A stretch of 64,000 nt of DNA from Lewinellaceae bacterium (GTDB lineage Bacteria > Bacteroidota > Bacteroidia > Chitinophagales > Saprospiraceae). Within the stretch, counting starts at the first letter, position 1, and each line of letters starts with the position of its first letter. Both the position numbers and the translations under genes were made by a program. The stretch spans positions 1 through 64,000 of the forward strand of contig JADJOD010000023.1 of NCBI GenBank assembly GCA_016713985.1, given 5' to 3'. Of the stretch, positions 8,829-17,385 are shown piece after piece. The notes beneath the pieces are model-generated. The model worked only from the letters and a program-made list of their open reading frames with translations, did no database searches and was not told where the DNA came from.

Positions 8829-9899
8829 TCACCCCTCCTGCAATTTCGCGGCGTTGTCTGCAATGGTAAGCGCCTCGATGATTCCTTCCAGGTCGCCTTC
8901 AACCACCTTGTCGAGGTTAAAATTTTTATTGTCCCCTTCAAGCCGGTGGTCGGTCACGCGGTTTTGCGGCCAGTTGTAAGTCCTGATTTTTTCGGAGCGG
9001 TCGCCCGTGCCGACCAGGCTTTTCCGGGCGGAAGCAAGCGCCGAGGCTTCTTTTTGAACCTGCGCCTCGCGAATTTGCTGGATCAGGCGCCCCATGGCGA
9101 TCTCGCGGTTTTTGTGCTGCGAACGGCTCTCGGTGCTTTCCGCCACCGCGCCCGTGGGCAGGTGGGTGAACCGCACCCCCGATTCCGTCCGGTTGACGTG
9201 TTGGCCACCTGCTCCGGAGGCGCGGAATACGTCGGTGCGGATATCTTCTTTGCGGATATTAACGTCTTCGGGTTCCATGATGGGCAGCACCGCAACGGTC
9301 GCCGCCGAGGTATGTACACGCCCTTTGGCTTCGGTGTCGGGCACACGTTGCACGCGGTGTGCGCCGGATTCAAATTTGAGTTTTCCGTATACATTTTCGC
9401 CGGTCACCTCCAGCACGATTTTGGCGTATCCACCTGCCGTGCCCGGGTTTTCATCCACCACCTCCACTTCCCAGCCCCGATCGGAAAAATACCTCGAATA
9501 CATCCGGTACAGGTCGCCGGCAAAAAGCGCCGCTTCATCGCCGCCGGTGCCGGAGCGTATTTCAAAGATCACATCTTTCTCATCTTCAGGGTCTTTGGGA
9601 GTAAGCAGCACCTTTAACTCTTCCTCCAGCGCATCACGCTCCGGTTCGAGTGAAGCAATTTCTTCTTTAGCCATATCCCGCATTTCTGGGTCGGTTTCGG
9701 CTTTGAGCACCGCCGCAGCGCTGTCAATATCGCGCAGCACCCTTTCATACTTCGTATACGCTTCGATGATAGGCTGGAGTTTGCGGTATTCCTTGTTGAC
9801 CCGTTTGGATTTCTCCATATCAACCACGATGGAAGGATCGGATAGTTGTTCTTCCAGGTGGAGGTATTTTTCACGGATGGCTTGCAGTTTGTCGAGCAT
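8829..9899 (-). CDS. prfA: Peptide chain release factor 1 (RF1)
   Basis: 356 residues, normal RF1 length. It releases the nascent peptide at UAA and UAG codons. The peptidyl-transferase motif GGQ is at residues 231-233 (RASGAGGQHVNRTES). The codon-reading loop is PDT at 187-189 (RVPDTEAKGR), the RF1 PxT motif rather than the RF2 SPF motif, which settles the subtype. No internal frameshift site is present, also as expected for RF1. An exact -7 element lies upstream at 9952-9959. Downstream are the tandem hairpins at 8576-8809. Confidence 0.97.
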   Translation of the reverse strand: MLDKLQAIREKYLHLEEQLSDPSIVVDMEKSKRVNKEYRKLQPIIEAYTKYERVLRDIDSAAAVLKAETDPEMRDMAKEEIASLEPERDALEEELKVLLTPKDPEDEKDVIFEIRSGTGGDEAALFAGDLYRMYSRYFSDRGWEVEVVDENPGTAGGYAKIVLEVTGENVYGKLKFESGAHRVQRVPDTEAKGRVHTSAATVAVLPIMEPEDVNIRKEDIRTDVFRASGAGGQHVNRTESGVRFTHLPTGAVAESTESRSQHKNREIAMGRLIQQIREAQVQKEASALASARKSLVGTGDRSEKIRTYNWPQNRVTDHRLEGDNKNFNLDKVVEGDLEGIIEALTIADNAAKLQEG

Positions 9900-9951
9900 G
9901 ATGACAGATGTCCGGGGTACGTGGAAGTGGTACGTTTATTTCAGCGGGGCG

Positions 9952-9959
9952 CAAAGATA
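9952..9959 (-). promoter_or_regulatory. -7 promoter element of prfA (TATCTTTG on minus strand)
   Basis: CAAAGATA on the plus strand, an exact TAnnTTTG match 53 bp before the prfA ATG. The nearest upstream TTG is about 23 bp away, slightly long for a -33 element. Confidence 0.55.
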
Positions 9960-10070
9960 GGGCGAAACAAGGTAGTGATGGGCAAGGGTCGCCGCTTTCA
10001 AGCCATTTTCCGGCGCTTCTGTTTTTTCAGGGTTGTCATTGGCCGGCGGGCGGTGGACGACCACAAAAAA

Positions 10071-10460
10071 TCACTTGCGTTTGCTCAGGTTTCGCAGTGC
10101 TTCTGCGAGATCGGCGCTGACTTTTTTTTCCTGCTCCAGCATTTTGGCCAGGCGGGCCATCTCTTCGCGCAGGCCAGCGATCTCCGCGCGCAGCCGGGCC
10201 GTTTCGGAAGTGGCGGTCCGGTACACGGCATCCGGTTCGGAAACCATGTCGCGGGGTTCCGGATTCTCCGTAAAATACGATTCTGGCACCCCAAAAACCA
10301 CCATTGCGCTGCGGAGCGGCTTGGGCGGCAGTTTTTCCTTTTGGTAAAGCCGCGGCAAATAAGACTTGTCCACGCCCATCGCTTTGGCGATCTCCTCCGT
10401 GCTCCGGGTGTCTCTTTTTACCAGCAACAACAGTTTTTCCCCTTGCCTGATCGGTGTCAT
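10071..10460 (-). CDS. Small HTH (XRE-like) DNA-binding protein with C-terminal coiled coil
   Basis: 129 residues from the ATG at 10460; the frame extends 16 codons further upstream, but that part is not protein-like. Residues about 1-45 form a helix-turn-helix (TRSTEEIAKAMGVDKSYLPRLYQ split around the turn). Residues about 85-125 are a heptad-rich coiled coil (ETARLRAEIAGLREEMARLA), suggesting a dimer. It diverges from the gene at 10604, and the intergenic region holds two TCCA-N5-TGGA inverted repeats flanking and inside the promoter, consistent with a local repressor. The exact family was not identified. Confidence 0.65.
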   Translation of the reverse strand: MTPIRQGEKLLLLVKRDTRSTEEIAKAMGVDKSYLPRLYQKEKLPPKPLRSAMVVFGVPESYFTENPEPRDMVSEPDAVYRTATSETARLRAEIAGLREEMARLAKMLEQEKKVSADLAEALRNLSKRK

Positions 10461-10516
10461 GTGTCTGATTGTCAGTTGATTTAAAACGGCAAAAGTCCAC
10501 TTAAACAAATAATTTA

Positions 10517-10558
10517 TCCAATAAATGGATTTTTATTTGTATTTGTCCATTTTATGGA
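10517..10558. promoter_or_regulatory. Paired TCCA-N5-TGGA operators
   Basis: Two inverted repeats, 10517-10529 and 10546-10558, have centres 29 bp apart (about three helical turns). The second lies in the spacer of the promoter TTTG (10536-10539)-N21-TATCTTTG (10561-10568) that reads toward the gene at 10604. This is the geometry of a repressor site, and the adjacent HTH gene is the obvious candidate binder. Confidence 0.5.
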
Positions 10559-10568
10559 CTTATCTTTG
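10536..10568 (+). promoter_or_regulatory. Promoter for the small protein at 10604
   Basis: TTTG at 10536-10539 and TATCTTTG at 10561-10568 with a 21-bp spacer, 35 bp before the ATG. Confidence 0.65.
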
Positions 10569-10603
10569 TGCCGGTATATTTCTTCAAGCAAACCTACGCT
10601 ATT

Positions 10604-10936
10604 ATGCCGGAGAATCCGTGCACACACTGTCAGAATACCCCCCAGGTCATCTACGAGACCGTAGCCTTCCGGTACAGCGACGAGGAAAATGCCACACTGG
10701 TCGGCGAGGCGGAGATCATGATTGAAACCCTGAACGGCGATATAGATTCAAACGCGAATTTGTACGCGGTACGGGTGGATATCCTCTCCGCCTTCGCCCC
10801 AACCGGGGCGGATGAATACGACCGGGTTATGGGGAATCCGGCACTTCGGCAAGCGGTGGAAAAGGCGGCATTGGTGTTTTATTTTCATCCGCCGGAGGAG
10901 CCGGTTCGGTTGCCGGGTTTGGGAACGGAGTGGTGA
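10604..10936 (+). CDS. Hypothetical small acidic protein
   Basis: 110 residues from MPENPCTHCQN; an ATG-free extension upstream overlaps the promoter, so this start is preferred. Not recognised. Visible features are a CxxC near the N-terminus (CTHC), which could bind metal, and an acidic middle. There is no signal peptide or membrane segment. It is divergent from the HTH gene with shared operators, so the pair could be a regulator and its target, or an antitoxin/toxin-like pair. That idea has no domain support. Confidence 0.5.
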   Translation: MPENPCTHCQNTPQVIYETVAFRYSDEENATLVGEAEIMIETLNGDIDSNANLYAVRVDILSAFAPTGADEYDRVMGNPALRQAVEKAALVFYFHPPEEPVRLPGLGTEW

Positions 10937-10958
10937 CTACTTATTGATCTCCCACTCT

Positions 10959-11390
10959 TATTGATCAGATGACTCAAGTCATCAGATCAATAGATTCAAT
11001 CCCTCTTTATTGATCAGATGACTCAAGTCATCAGATCAATAGATTCAATCCCTCTTTATTGATCAGATGACTCAAGTCATCAGATCAATAGATTTAATCC
11101 CTCTTTATTGATCAGATGACTCAAGTCATCAGATCAATAGATTTAATCCTCTTTATTGATCAGATGACTCAAGTCATCAGATCAATAGATTCAATCCCTC
11201 TTTATTGATCAGATGACTCAAGTCATCAGATCAATAGATTTAATCCCTTATTGATCAGATGACTCAAGTCATCAGATCAATAGATTTAATCCCTCTTTAT
11301 TGATCAGATGACTCAAGTCATCAGATCAATAGATTTAATCCCTCTTTATTGATCAGATGACTCAAGTCATCAGATCAATACGTATCCTGT
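10959..11390. repeat. Nine-copy tandem array of a 49-bp palindromic unit
   Basis: Each unit contains a hairpin with 16-nt arms TATTGATCAGATGACT and AGTCATCAGATCAATA (one A/A mismatch), loop CA, and a spacer of the form GATTYAATCCCTCTT. The core GATGACTCAAGTCATC occurs at 10968, 11017, 11066, 11115, 11163, 11212, 11258, 11307 and 11356, so the period is 49 with two shortened units (48 and 46). A partial unit precedes it near 10941. There are no unique spacers, so it is not a CRISPR. It ends 20 bp before a RAYT transposase gene, whose family acts on such palindromes. Confidence 0.9.
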
Positions 11391-11409
11391 ATGATTACAT
11401 TTATTTATT

Positions 11410-12012
11410 ATGAACTTCGAGCAAAATTTAGTCTACCACATTTTCAATCAAGGCAATAACCAGCAGAAAATCTTTTCAACCGGGATAACTATCTGTTTTC
11501 CTCGGCAAAATGCGCAAGCACATGCTACCTCATGTCGATTTTTATGTTACTGTCTAATGCCGAATCATTTTCATTGGTTGGTAAGGGTCCATTCTATCCT
11601 GACTCAATTGGATACGAATACTACAAACAATTCCAATCCATGTACGCCGCCACAGTTGCGTTCACTCACGGAGTCTATTGCCATTATGCTGCGCTCTTAT
11701 ACCCGTGCCATCAATATACAGGAGCAACGAAGTGGCAGTCTCTTTCGCCCGCATACAAAATTCAAAACGGGTTGGATTGACGAGTTTATCACCGTGGACA
11801 AATACCGGAAGGGGCCGAATGATTTCAGAGCTTTCCCAGACAATAATTACGGCTGGGAGTGTTTTCGGTACATTCACGAAAACCCAATCAAGGCCGGTTT
11901 GTGCCTGCTCGCAGAAGACTGGGAATTTTCATCAGCCCGTGATTTTGCTGATTTACGGGCAGGCACATTATGTAACCAATCTTTGGCCAAAACACTGCTC
12001 AATTTGCTATAA
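11410..12012 (+). CDS. REP-associated tyrosine transposase (RAYT, IS200/Y1 family), degraded N-terminal third
   Basis: 200 residues as written. It has the HUH motif in YCLMPNHFHWLV, and the later Tyr region FRYIHENPIKAGLCL is typical of Y1 transposases of REP elements. The block from about 11473 to 11547 is out of frame. The conserved sequence (FFNRDNYLFF, then KMRKHMLPHVDFY) can be read only by adding one T at each of three T-rich positions near 11473-11476, 11496-11499 and 11545. The three losses sum to one codon, so the frame closes again. RAYTs cut and join single-stranded REP-like palindromes, and the 49-bp palindrome array lies immediately upstream. Without terminal inverted repeats it is not a classical IS. 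Confidence 0.8.
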   Translation: MNFEQNLVYHIFNQGNNQQKIFSTGITICFPRQNAQAHATSCRFLCYCLMPNHFHWLVRVHSILTQLDTNTTNNSNPCTPPQLRSLTESIAIMLRSYTRAINIQEQRSGSLFRPHTKFKTGWIDEFITVDKYRKGPNDFRAFPDNNYGWECFRYIHENPIKAGLCLLAEDWEFSSARDFADLRAGTLCNQSLAKTLLNLL

Positions 12013-12127
12013 GGGCATGAATTGGGCTCTATCGAAATGATACACAAGATGAGTGATGGTGCAACTTTGTCCAAACGTAAAAATCTGCCCTTTTCCCTCC
12101 GGCAGAGTAGTTCAAACAACTTCATAA

Positions 12128-13804
12128 TCACTCCATCCTTTTCACCACCCGGTTCCCCGCCCGCATCGCGCTGAACAACAGCAACAAAAACACACCCGAC
12201 AACACAAAAACGAGTTGCGACAACCTGGTATCGCCGGATCGGTACAAGCCGTAGCCGAGAATGCCTGTGGCAATACTCAACGCCGCGAAAATCACCTGAC
12301 TACCAATAAGATACAACACCCGGACGCTGTCGCGGATATCGGGCGAACGAACTTCCAGTTCGCCGTTGTGGATTTGCTGCAATACCCGGTGCAATTCGTC
12401 GGGCAAACCGATCGTAGTGGCCACGGTGCGGCGCAGCAGGCCGGTCACGAACGTAATCATACTCTCCTGCTCGCCGAGTACAAATTCCTTGACGTAGGGC
12501 CGCACGACGTCTAAGGGGTTCATTTTGGGATCGAGTGCGCTGCAGATTCCGATCAGCAGTGTGACCATACGGTTGAGCAATACGTAGTCTTTCGGCACCT
12601 GCACCGTGCTGCTGATGCCGCTGAAGCCGATTTCGCCGATGAGATTCACCAGACTGTTATCAAAGGGGTTGATCTTGATGTCCTTGAAATTCAGGCCGTC
12701 GAATTCCACCTCGTTTTGCAGGAAATTGCGCAGCGCTTCGATCATTTTCCCCGCCATACGCTCCGCATCGCGCCCCTCGGCCAGAAAACCCATTTTCCGG
12801 CAGGCCTGGATCATGGCGCGGGTGTCGTTTTTTACCGCAGATTCGATGAGTTGCGGAATACCTTCACGCAGCGCGGGACTCAGGGCCGCCACGGCGCCGA
12901 AGTCGAGCAGCACGATGGTGCCGTCGGGCTGGATCAGGATGTTGCCGGGGTGCGGGTCGGCGTGGTAAAAACCGTCTTTGAACACCATGCGACAGTAGAC
13001 GCGCAGCAAGCGGTCGGCGATGTCGCGGCGCCCCAGCCCCCAGGCGTCCAATTGGGCCGTATTGGAGATTTTCACGCCTTCGTGCCAGGTGGTCGTCATG
13101 ACGCGTTGGGTGGAATAGGCCAGGTGTACCTCCGGCACGGCGAAGCCGGGTTCCTGCTTCAGGTTTTCCTTTATTTTGATCATCGAACCCGCTTCGCGGG
13201 AAAAATCCAGTTCCTCTTCGATCATTTGTTTGACCTGGGTATAGACGTAGTCCATGCCCTTGATGCTGAAAAACCAGGAAACGATATTGGTGATCCGCCG
13301 GATGATTTCGAGGTCTACCGACGCGATGGTTTCAATATTGACGTGTTGTATTTTGACGGCCACCTCCGTGCCGTCGTGCAATTGCGCGCGGTGCGCCTGC
13401 CCGATGGAGGCGGAGGCGACGGGCGCCTCGTCAAAACGTGCGAACAGTTCTTCCGGGGGGTTTCCCAGTTCACGAATGATCCGTTCCCGCACCTCGTCGT
13501 ACGGGCGCGCGGGTATCTGATCCTGAAGTGCTTCGAGTGGTTTTTGGAATGCTTCCGGCAAAAAATTGCCGAGTATGGAAAGCATTTGCCCGAGCTTGAT
13601 GAACAAACCCTTCAGTTCCAGGATGGCGTTTTTTACGCGCTCCGCATTCCGGAGGTGCAAGTCGAAAATGCAGCGGTCGTACCAGGCTTGTCCGCGAAAT
13701 TTTTTCACCAAACCCATCCGGACATAACTCAGCAGCACGATTGCGGTGGTTCCATAAGCTTTGCGCAGCCGCCAGAAGCGGGAGTATACTTTTTCGGTAG
13801 GCAT
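12128..13804 (-). CDS. ABC1/AarF/UbiB-family atypical kinase
   Basis: 558 residues. It carries the family signatures: KxGQ motif (LFIKLGQMLS), the A-rich loop ASASIGQ replacing the usual Gly-rich loop, catalytic-loop region HADPHPGNILIQ and metal-binding DFG (LLDFGAVA). Two hydrophobic helices near the C-terminus (about 495-545) anchor it in the membrane. UbiB-like proteins support isoprenoid lipid or quinone metabolism. Bacteroidota use menaquinone, so the substrate is uncertain and no gene symbol is given. It is monocistronic, convergent with the RAYT. Confidence 0.9.
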   Translation of the reverse strand: MPTEKVYSRFWRLRKAYGTTAIVLLSYVRMGLVKKFRGQAWYDRCIFDLHLRNAERVKNAILELKGLFIKLGQMLSILGNFLPEAFQKPLEALQDQIPARPYDEVRERIIRELGNPPEELFARFDEAPVASASIGQAHRAQLHDGTEVAVKIQHVNIETIASVDLEIIRRITNIVSWFFSIKGMDYVYTQVKQMIEEELDFSREAGSMIKIKENLKQEPGFAVPEVHLAYSTQRVMTTTWHEGVKISNTAQLDAWGLGRRDIADRLLRVYCRMVFKDGFYHADPHPGNILIQPDGTIVLLDFGAVAALSPALREGIPQLIESAVKNDTRAMIQACRKMGFLAEGRDAERMAGKMIEALRNFLQNEVEFDGLNFKDIKINPFDNSLVNLIGEIGFSGISSTVQVPKDYVLLNRMVTLLIGICSALDPKMNPLDVVRPYVKEFVLGEQESMITFVTGLLRRTVATTIGLPDELHRVLQQIHNGELEVRSPDIRDSVRVLYLIGSQVIFAALSIATGILGYGLYRSGDTRLSQLVFVLSGVFLLLLFSAMRAGNRVVKRME

Positions 13805-13911
13805 GACGTAACTTTTAGGGGCGGAAGGTAGGGCATCTCCAACTTTCCTCGTTTTAAAAACAGGAAGGGATGGCGGTCAGGGTGCAAAGCGTCACGCCAG
13901 CAGCGCCGACT

Positions 13912-13973
13912 GTACGGCGGACTTCCAAGTCCGCCGATACGGCGCGCGCGACGGATTTGGAAATCCGTCGTAC
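13912..13973. repeat. GTAC-bounded double palindrome, copy 1
   Basis: Starts GTACGGCGGACTTCCAA and ends TTGGAAATCCGTCGTAC; these outer arms match 15 of 17 as an inverted repeat. Each half is itself a small palindrome (GGCGGACTT/AAGTCCGCC and GACGGATTT/AAATCCGTC). A related element is at 33467-33535. Size and structure suggest a dispersed non-coding palindromic element; function unknown. Confidence 0.65.
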
Positions 13974-14030
13974 AAGAGCGATCGTTACACATTGTCGCGT
14001 ATTGGGAGAAATTTTATTGGGATGATGTGC

Positions 14031-14063
14031 AGACATTCCAGGTTTTCAAAACCTGGAATGTCT
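14031..14063. terminator. Perfect hairpin (16-nt arms), possible terminator of the TonB receptor gene
   Basis: AGACATTCCAGGTTTT, one C, then its exact complement. It lies 84 bp beyond the stop of the minus-strand receptor gene. No long T-run follows, so termination activity is uncertain; it may be another palindromic repeat. Confidence 0.45.
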
Positions 14064-14146
14064 GGTTCGGTCGCGATTCAAAATAATATTTTCCGTTTCA
14101 AAACCAAAATAATATACCTCTGGCTTTTGGCACACACCCCTCCTGC

Positions 14147-16507
14147 TTAAAACTCCACCTTATAACTCAAAATCGGGATCAGCGGCGCCTGGTAATTGTA
14201 TTTCACCGTACCTGATTTGTCGTCGAAATACCGGCCGAACACATTCTCCCGGTTGGTGGTGTTCTGAATATCGAGCGACAGGGTCGTTGTCAGGTGTTCG
14301 TAATTGCGTTTGATGCGAAATCCGGTATCGAGACGGAAATAATCGGGGATACGCTCTTCAAACGGGCGGCTTTCATCACGTACGGTTTTCCCTTGTTCGG
14401 CAGACGCAGCCAGATCGATCGGCGCTTCCCGGTGCCCGCCTTTCCAGGTCAGTTTGATGTTGACGCCGAAGCTGCGATTTTTCCCGCGCCTGTTCCAGGC
14501 CCATTCTTTGCCGCTGACGAAGCTGTTGACAAAATTGGTGTTGAACATGGTATGGTGCCAAATGCCGTTGGAACCTTTGTATTCGGACTGGAACAACGAC
14601 GTGGAAAGCAACAAGTAAAAACCCCTGGTCAGGAACTTTTCCACGGTGAGTTCTACTCCGTAGTTCCGCCCTTTCCCGCCATTGGCAACGACCCTGCCTT
14701 CAAACCCGTCGTATACGTTCAGCATGGAAAAAGCGTCGGCAGTGTCGCGGCTGACGGGCACGTTGAACAAATACTGGTAGTACAATTCCGGCTTCAGGTG
14801 CCAGTTGCCGGGCAAAGACCGATCGTAGGAAAGTACCAGGTGATGCGCCTGAGTGAAGCCGAGGTCGCGGTTGGGCCGGGCGCTGTTTTCTCCTTTGATG
14901 AAGTACACCCCAAGCGGCTGCATTTGCCCGTGCAGGCCGTAGCCGAAGCTCAGCGATTGTTGGTTGTTGAAGGAATATTTGACGGAGGCTCTGGGTTCTA
15001 TGGAGCGGGTGTTGTTGAGGAAAAAGTAAATGCCGTGTGCACCTGCGTTCAGCGTCAGGCGTTCGCCGGCGCGGTATTGTCCCTGCGCAAATGCGTCGAT
15101 GGAAGCGGCAGAACCGTTGTTTTTCAGGTATTCCACCGTACGTTCCGCGTCGTCGTCCCATTCCCGTTGAATAAAGTTAAAGCGGTGAAAGTTGGCGTAA
15201 GCGCCGGTGCGCAATAACAGTCGTGGACTGAATTTATGGGTCAGCACGGAAGAAACAGTCACTTTGGACTGCCGAAAATCGTCCTGGTCCAGGCGGCGCA
15301 GACTGTAATCTGCCTGGTATTCGTCGTTGTTTTCGCCGTTTCGGGCGCCCGACAGGGCCACCACCGTTTTCAGAAAGGTATTGTCGCCCCACACGGTGCT
15401 GTGTGTCAGGCCCAAAACGCCGGTATACGCTTTAAAATCCCAGTTGTATTGCCGGTCGCTTTCTTCTTCCCAAAGCAGGGAATCGGCCGTGCCCTGGAAT
15501 TTCTGGTCGCTGAGCCCGCCGAGCCCAAACAGGGTGAATTGCCCCCATTTGCCCGCCGGCATCCAGACGTTGAAGGAAAGGTCCTGAAAATTCGTTTGGG
15601 CGTCGCCGATACTAACACCCATTTTGCTCAATACCGACAAGGTGGAATACCGGTAATTGACGAGGTAGGAGCCGGTTTCTTTTCCCATGCGCAGGGGGCC
15701 TTCCATAGCCGCGTCGAGGCCGAGCACGCCGGCTTGCAGGGTATATTCGCGTTTTTCGGAATTGCCTTTGCGCAGTTTCAGGTCGAACACACCTGACAAG
15801 GCATTGCCGTATTCAGCGGCAAAAGCGCCGGTCATAAAGTCGGAATTGGCCAGCAGTTGCGCGCTCAGGATCGAAATACCGCCGCCGGAGGTGCCTACCG
15901 AAGAAAAGTGGTTGGGATTGGGGATGTCCACCCCTTCCATACGCCACAACAGGCCGTTGGGGGCATTGCCGCGAATGACGATGGTGTTGTTGCCGTCGTC
16001 TGCCATCACCACACCGGCATAAGAGGAAGCCATACGCCCGGGGTCGTTCACGGCAGCGGCAAAACGCTGGGTTTCTTCCACGGAAAACGCCCGGGCACTC
16101 ACTGCGGACAGTTCGTTCAGGGGTTTTTGTTTTTCCAGCCGGGCTTTCACCACCACTTCGCGAGTAGTCAGCACGTCTTCTTCCAGTTCGATTACCAGGT
16201 CCGTTTCTTTACCGGAGTTGACGGTGACATTGGTGATAAACGCTTCTTTATAACCGAGATAAGTGATGCGAAGGGTGTGTTTGCCGACGGGCACTGCCGG
16301 CAGGCGAAAGCGGCCGTTGGCGTCGGTCATGGTTCCGGTGACAGGCTCAGCATCGACAAGCGCTATGGTAGCGCCCACCAGGGGCGTTTTTACGGCTTTG
16401 TCAAGCACCGTACCTTTAAGGGTTTGGCTATAAGTTTGAGCCACGCAGGTGGTACCGCTCAGGAAAAGAAATGTACTTATTAAAATGGTTTTTGTCATTT
16501 GCAACAT
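14147..16507 (-). CDS. TonB-dependent receptor with carboxypeptidase-regulatory-like domain
   Basis: 786 residues. Signal peptide to about residue 23 (CVAQTYSQ), then a CarboxypepD_reg-like domain (GTVLDKAVKTPLVGATIALV...GKHTLRITYLGYKEAF), residues about 30-115. The plug domain has IRGNAPNGLLWRMEGVDIPNPNHF, and a beta-barrel follows with C-terminal strand PILSYKVEF ending in an aromatic residue, as outer-membrane barrels do. At under 800 residues with no SusD gene beside it, it resembles non-glycan receptors (siderophore, vitamin or peptide). It is divergent from the ECF sigma/FecR operon, so regulation by that pair is plausible, but it lacks the N-terminal STN signalling domain. Confidence 0.92.
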   Translation of the reverse strand: MLQMTKTILISTFLFLSGTTCVAQTYSQTLKGTVLDKAVKTPLVGATIALVDAEPVTGTMTDANGRFRLPAVPVGKHTLRITYLGYKEAFITNVTVNSGKETDLVIELEEDVLTTREVVVKARLEKQKPLNELSAVSARAFSVEETQRFAAAVNDPGRMASSYAGVVMADDGNNTIVIRGNAPNGLLWRMEGVDIPNPNHFSSVGTSGGGISILSAQLLANSDFMTGAFAAEYGNALSGVFDLKLRKGNSEKREYTLQAGVLGLDAAMEGPLRMGKETGSYLVNYRYSTLSVLSKMGVSIGDAQTNFQDLSFNVWMPAGKWGQFTLFGLGGLSDQKFQGTADSLLWEEESDRQYNWDFKAYTGVLGLTHSTVWGDNTFLKTVVALSGARNGENNDEYQADYSLRRLDQDDFRQSKVTVSSVLTHKFSPRLLLRTGAYANFHRFNFIQREWDDDAERTVEYLKNNGSAASIDAFAQGQYRAGERLTLNAGAHGIYFFLNNTRSIEPRASVKYSFNNQQSLSFGYGLHGQMQPLGVYFIKGENSARPNRDLGFTQAHHLVLSYDRSLPGNWHLKPELYYQYLFNVPVSRDTADAFSMLNVYDGFEGRVVANGGKGRNYGVELTVEKFLTRGFYLLLSTSLFQSEYKGSNGIWHHTMFNTNFVNSFVSGKEWAWNRRGKNRSFGVNIKLTWKGGHREAPIDLAASAEQGKTVRDESRPFEERIPDYFRLDTGFRIKRNYEHLTTTLSLDIQNTTNRENVFGRYFDDKSGTVKYNYQAPLIPILSYKVEF

Positions 16508-16635
16508 AGCTGATCATTTTTTACGTCCAAGAGAAGATTTGAGGAAGCGCCGCGCGCGCAACGCTTCCCGGGATTTTCGGGATTACCCGTATCGAATTTG
16601 AAGAATCACCTACAGACACCCAAACCCGGCTGACA

Positions 16636-16682
16636 CCCTGATGCCGGGCGGTAAAAAAATTTTTTACCGCCCGGCATCAGGG
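16636..16682. repeat. 47-bp perfect palindrome between divergent genes
   Basis: Arms of 23 nt start CCCTGATGCCGGGCGG and run into seven A then six T at the centre; both arms match exactly. It lies 41 bp before the sigma-factor ATG and 129 bp before the receptor ATG. It resembles a bidirectional terminator but sits between divergent genes, so it may be a leader hairpin, a protein site or a mobile palindrome. Confidence 0.75.
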
Positions 16683-16722
16683 TAAGCGGGAGGTATCGTG
16701 TCTTCATATCAGAAGTTTCAGC

Positions 16723-17385
16723 ATGAGAGCATTTTCAGCATCGCGCGATCAGGATTTTCAAAACGAAAACAACCTGGCGCAGGCCCTTCGGCGTGGTGAA
16801 GAAGCGGCATTCGACGCCGTTTTCCGGCAATGGTACGAGCCGTTGTGTCACTATGCCTGCCGGCTGGCCGACGGAGATATGGACGAGGCGGAAGACCTGG
16901 TGCAACAATCCTTTGTAAAACTCTGGGAGTACCACACCCGCATCGACGTTTCGTGGTCGCTGAAGGCCTACCTGTACAAAACCGTGCACAACGCCTGTCT
17001 CAACCGCCTGCGTTCCCGGAAAGTCCAATCAAAATATCTCGATTTTAATGCGCAACAACTGGATACCATGCACACGCTACCCGACGACACATCACCGGAA
17101 CTCATCGAACGTTTCCGGCGTGCTATGGAGCATTTGCCGCCGCAATGCCGGCATATCTTCGAGTTGAGCCGGTTTGAGTCCCTGAAATACCGCGAAATCG
17201 CCGACCAACTCGGCATTTCGGTAAAAACCGTGGAGACTCAGATGGGTAAGGCCCTGCGGGTACTGCGCCTGCAACTGGCCGATTACCTCGTCACTTTTTT
17301 CGGAGCACTCTGCTTCTGGCAGTTTTTGGCCCGGGAATATCATTTTCAGAGTATTTTAAACCCGTTCGTGCATGGCTCCTTTTGA
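16723..17385 (+). CDS. ECF RNA polymerase sigma-70 factor (Bacteroidetes expansion type)
   Basis: 220 residues. Region 2 includes FRQWYEPLCHYACRLADGD, then DEAEDLVQQSFVKLWE. Region 4 includes LPPQCRHIFELSRFESLKY, then REIADQLGISVKTVETQMGKA, the DNA-binding HTH. The C-terminal tail (FGALCFWQFLA) is hydrophobic, common in this group. Its reading frame overlaps the FecR anti-sigma gene by 14 bp, implying coupled translation. With the FecR protein it should form a surface-signalling pair controlling a TonB-linked outer-membrane system. Confidence 0.95.
   Translation: MRAFSASRDQDFQNENNLAQALRRGEEAAFDAVFRQWYEPLCHYACRLADGDMDEAEDLVQQSFVKLWEYHTRIDVSWSLKAYLYKTVHNACLNRLRSRKVQSKYLDFNAQQLDTMHTLPDDTSPELIERFRRAMEHLPPQCRHIFELSRFESLKYREIADQLGISVKTVETQMGKALRVLRLQLADYLVTFFGALCFWQFLAREYHFQSILNPFVHGSF

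Larger units (their letters stand above)
13805..14146. other. Intergenic region with two palindromic elements
   Basis: No gene seen. It contains the GTAC-bounded double palindrome at 13912-13973 and the hairpin at 14031-14063, both listed separately. Confidence 0.6.

Noticed and set aside
10959..11390. CRISPR array
   Set aside because: The 49-bp unit repeats head to tail without unique spacers and no cas gene is present; it is a tandem palindrome array.
11410..12012. Complete insertion sequence
   Set aside because: No subterminal IS200-type ends or target duplication could be identified around the transposase; RAYT genes are usually single-copy residents.
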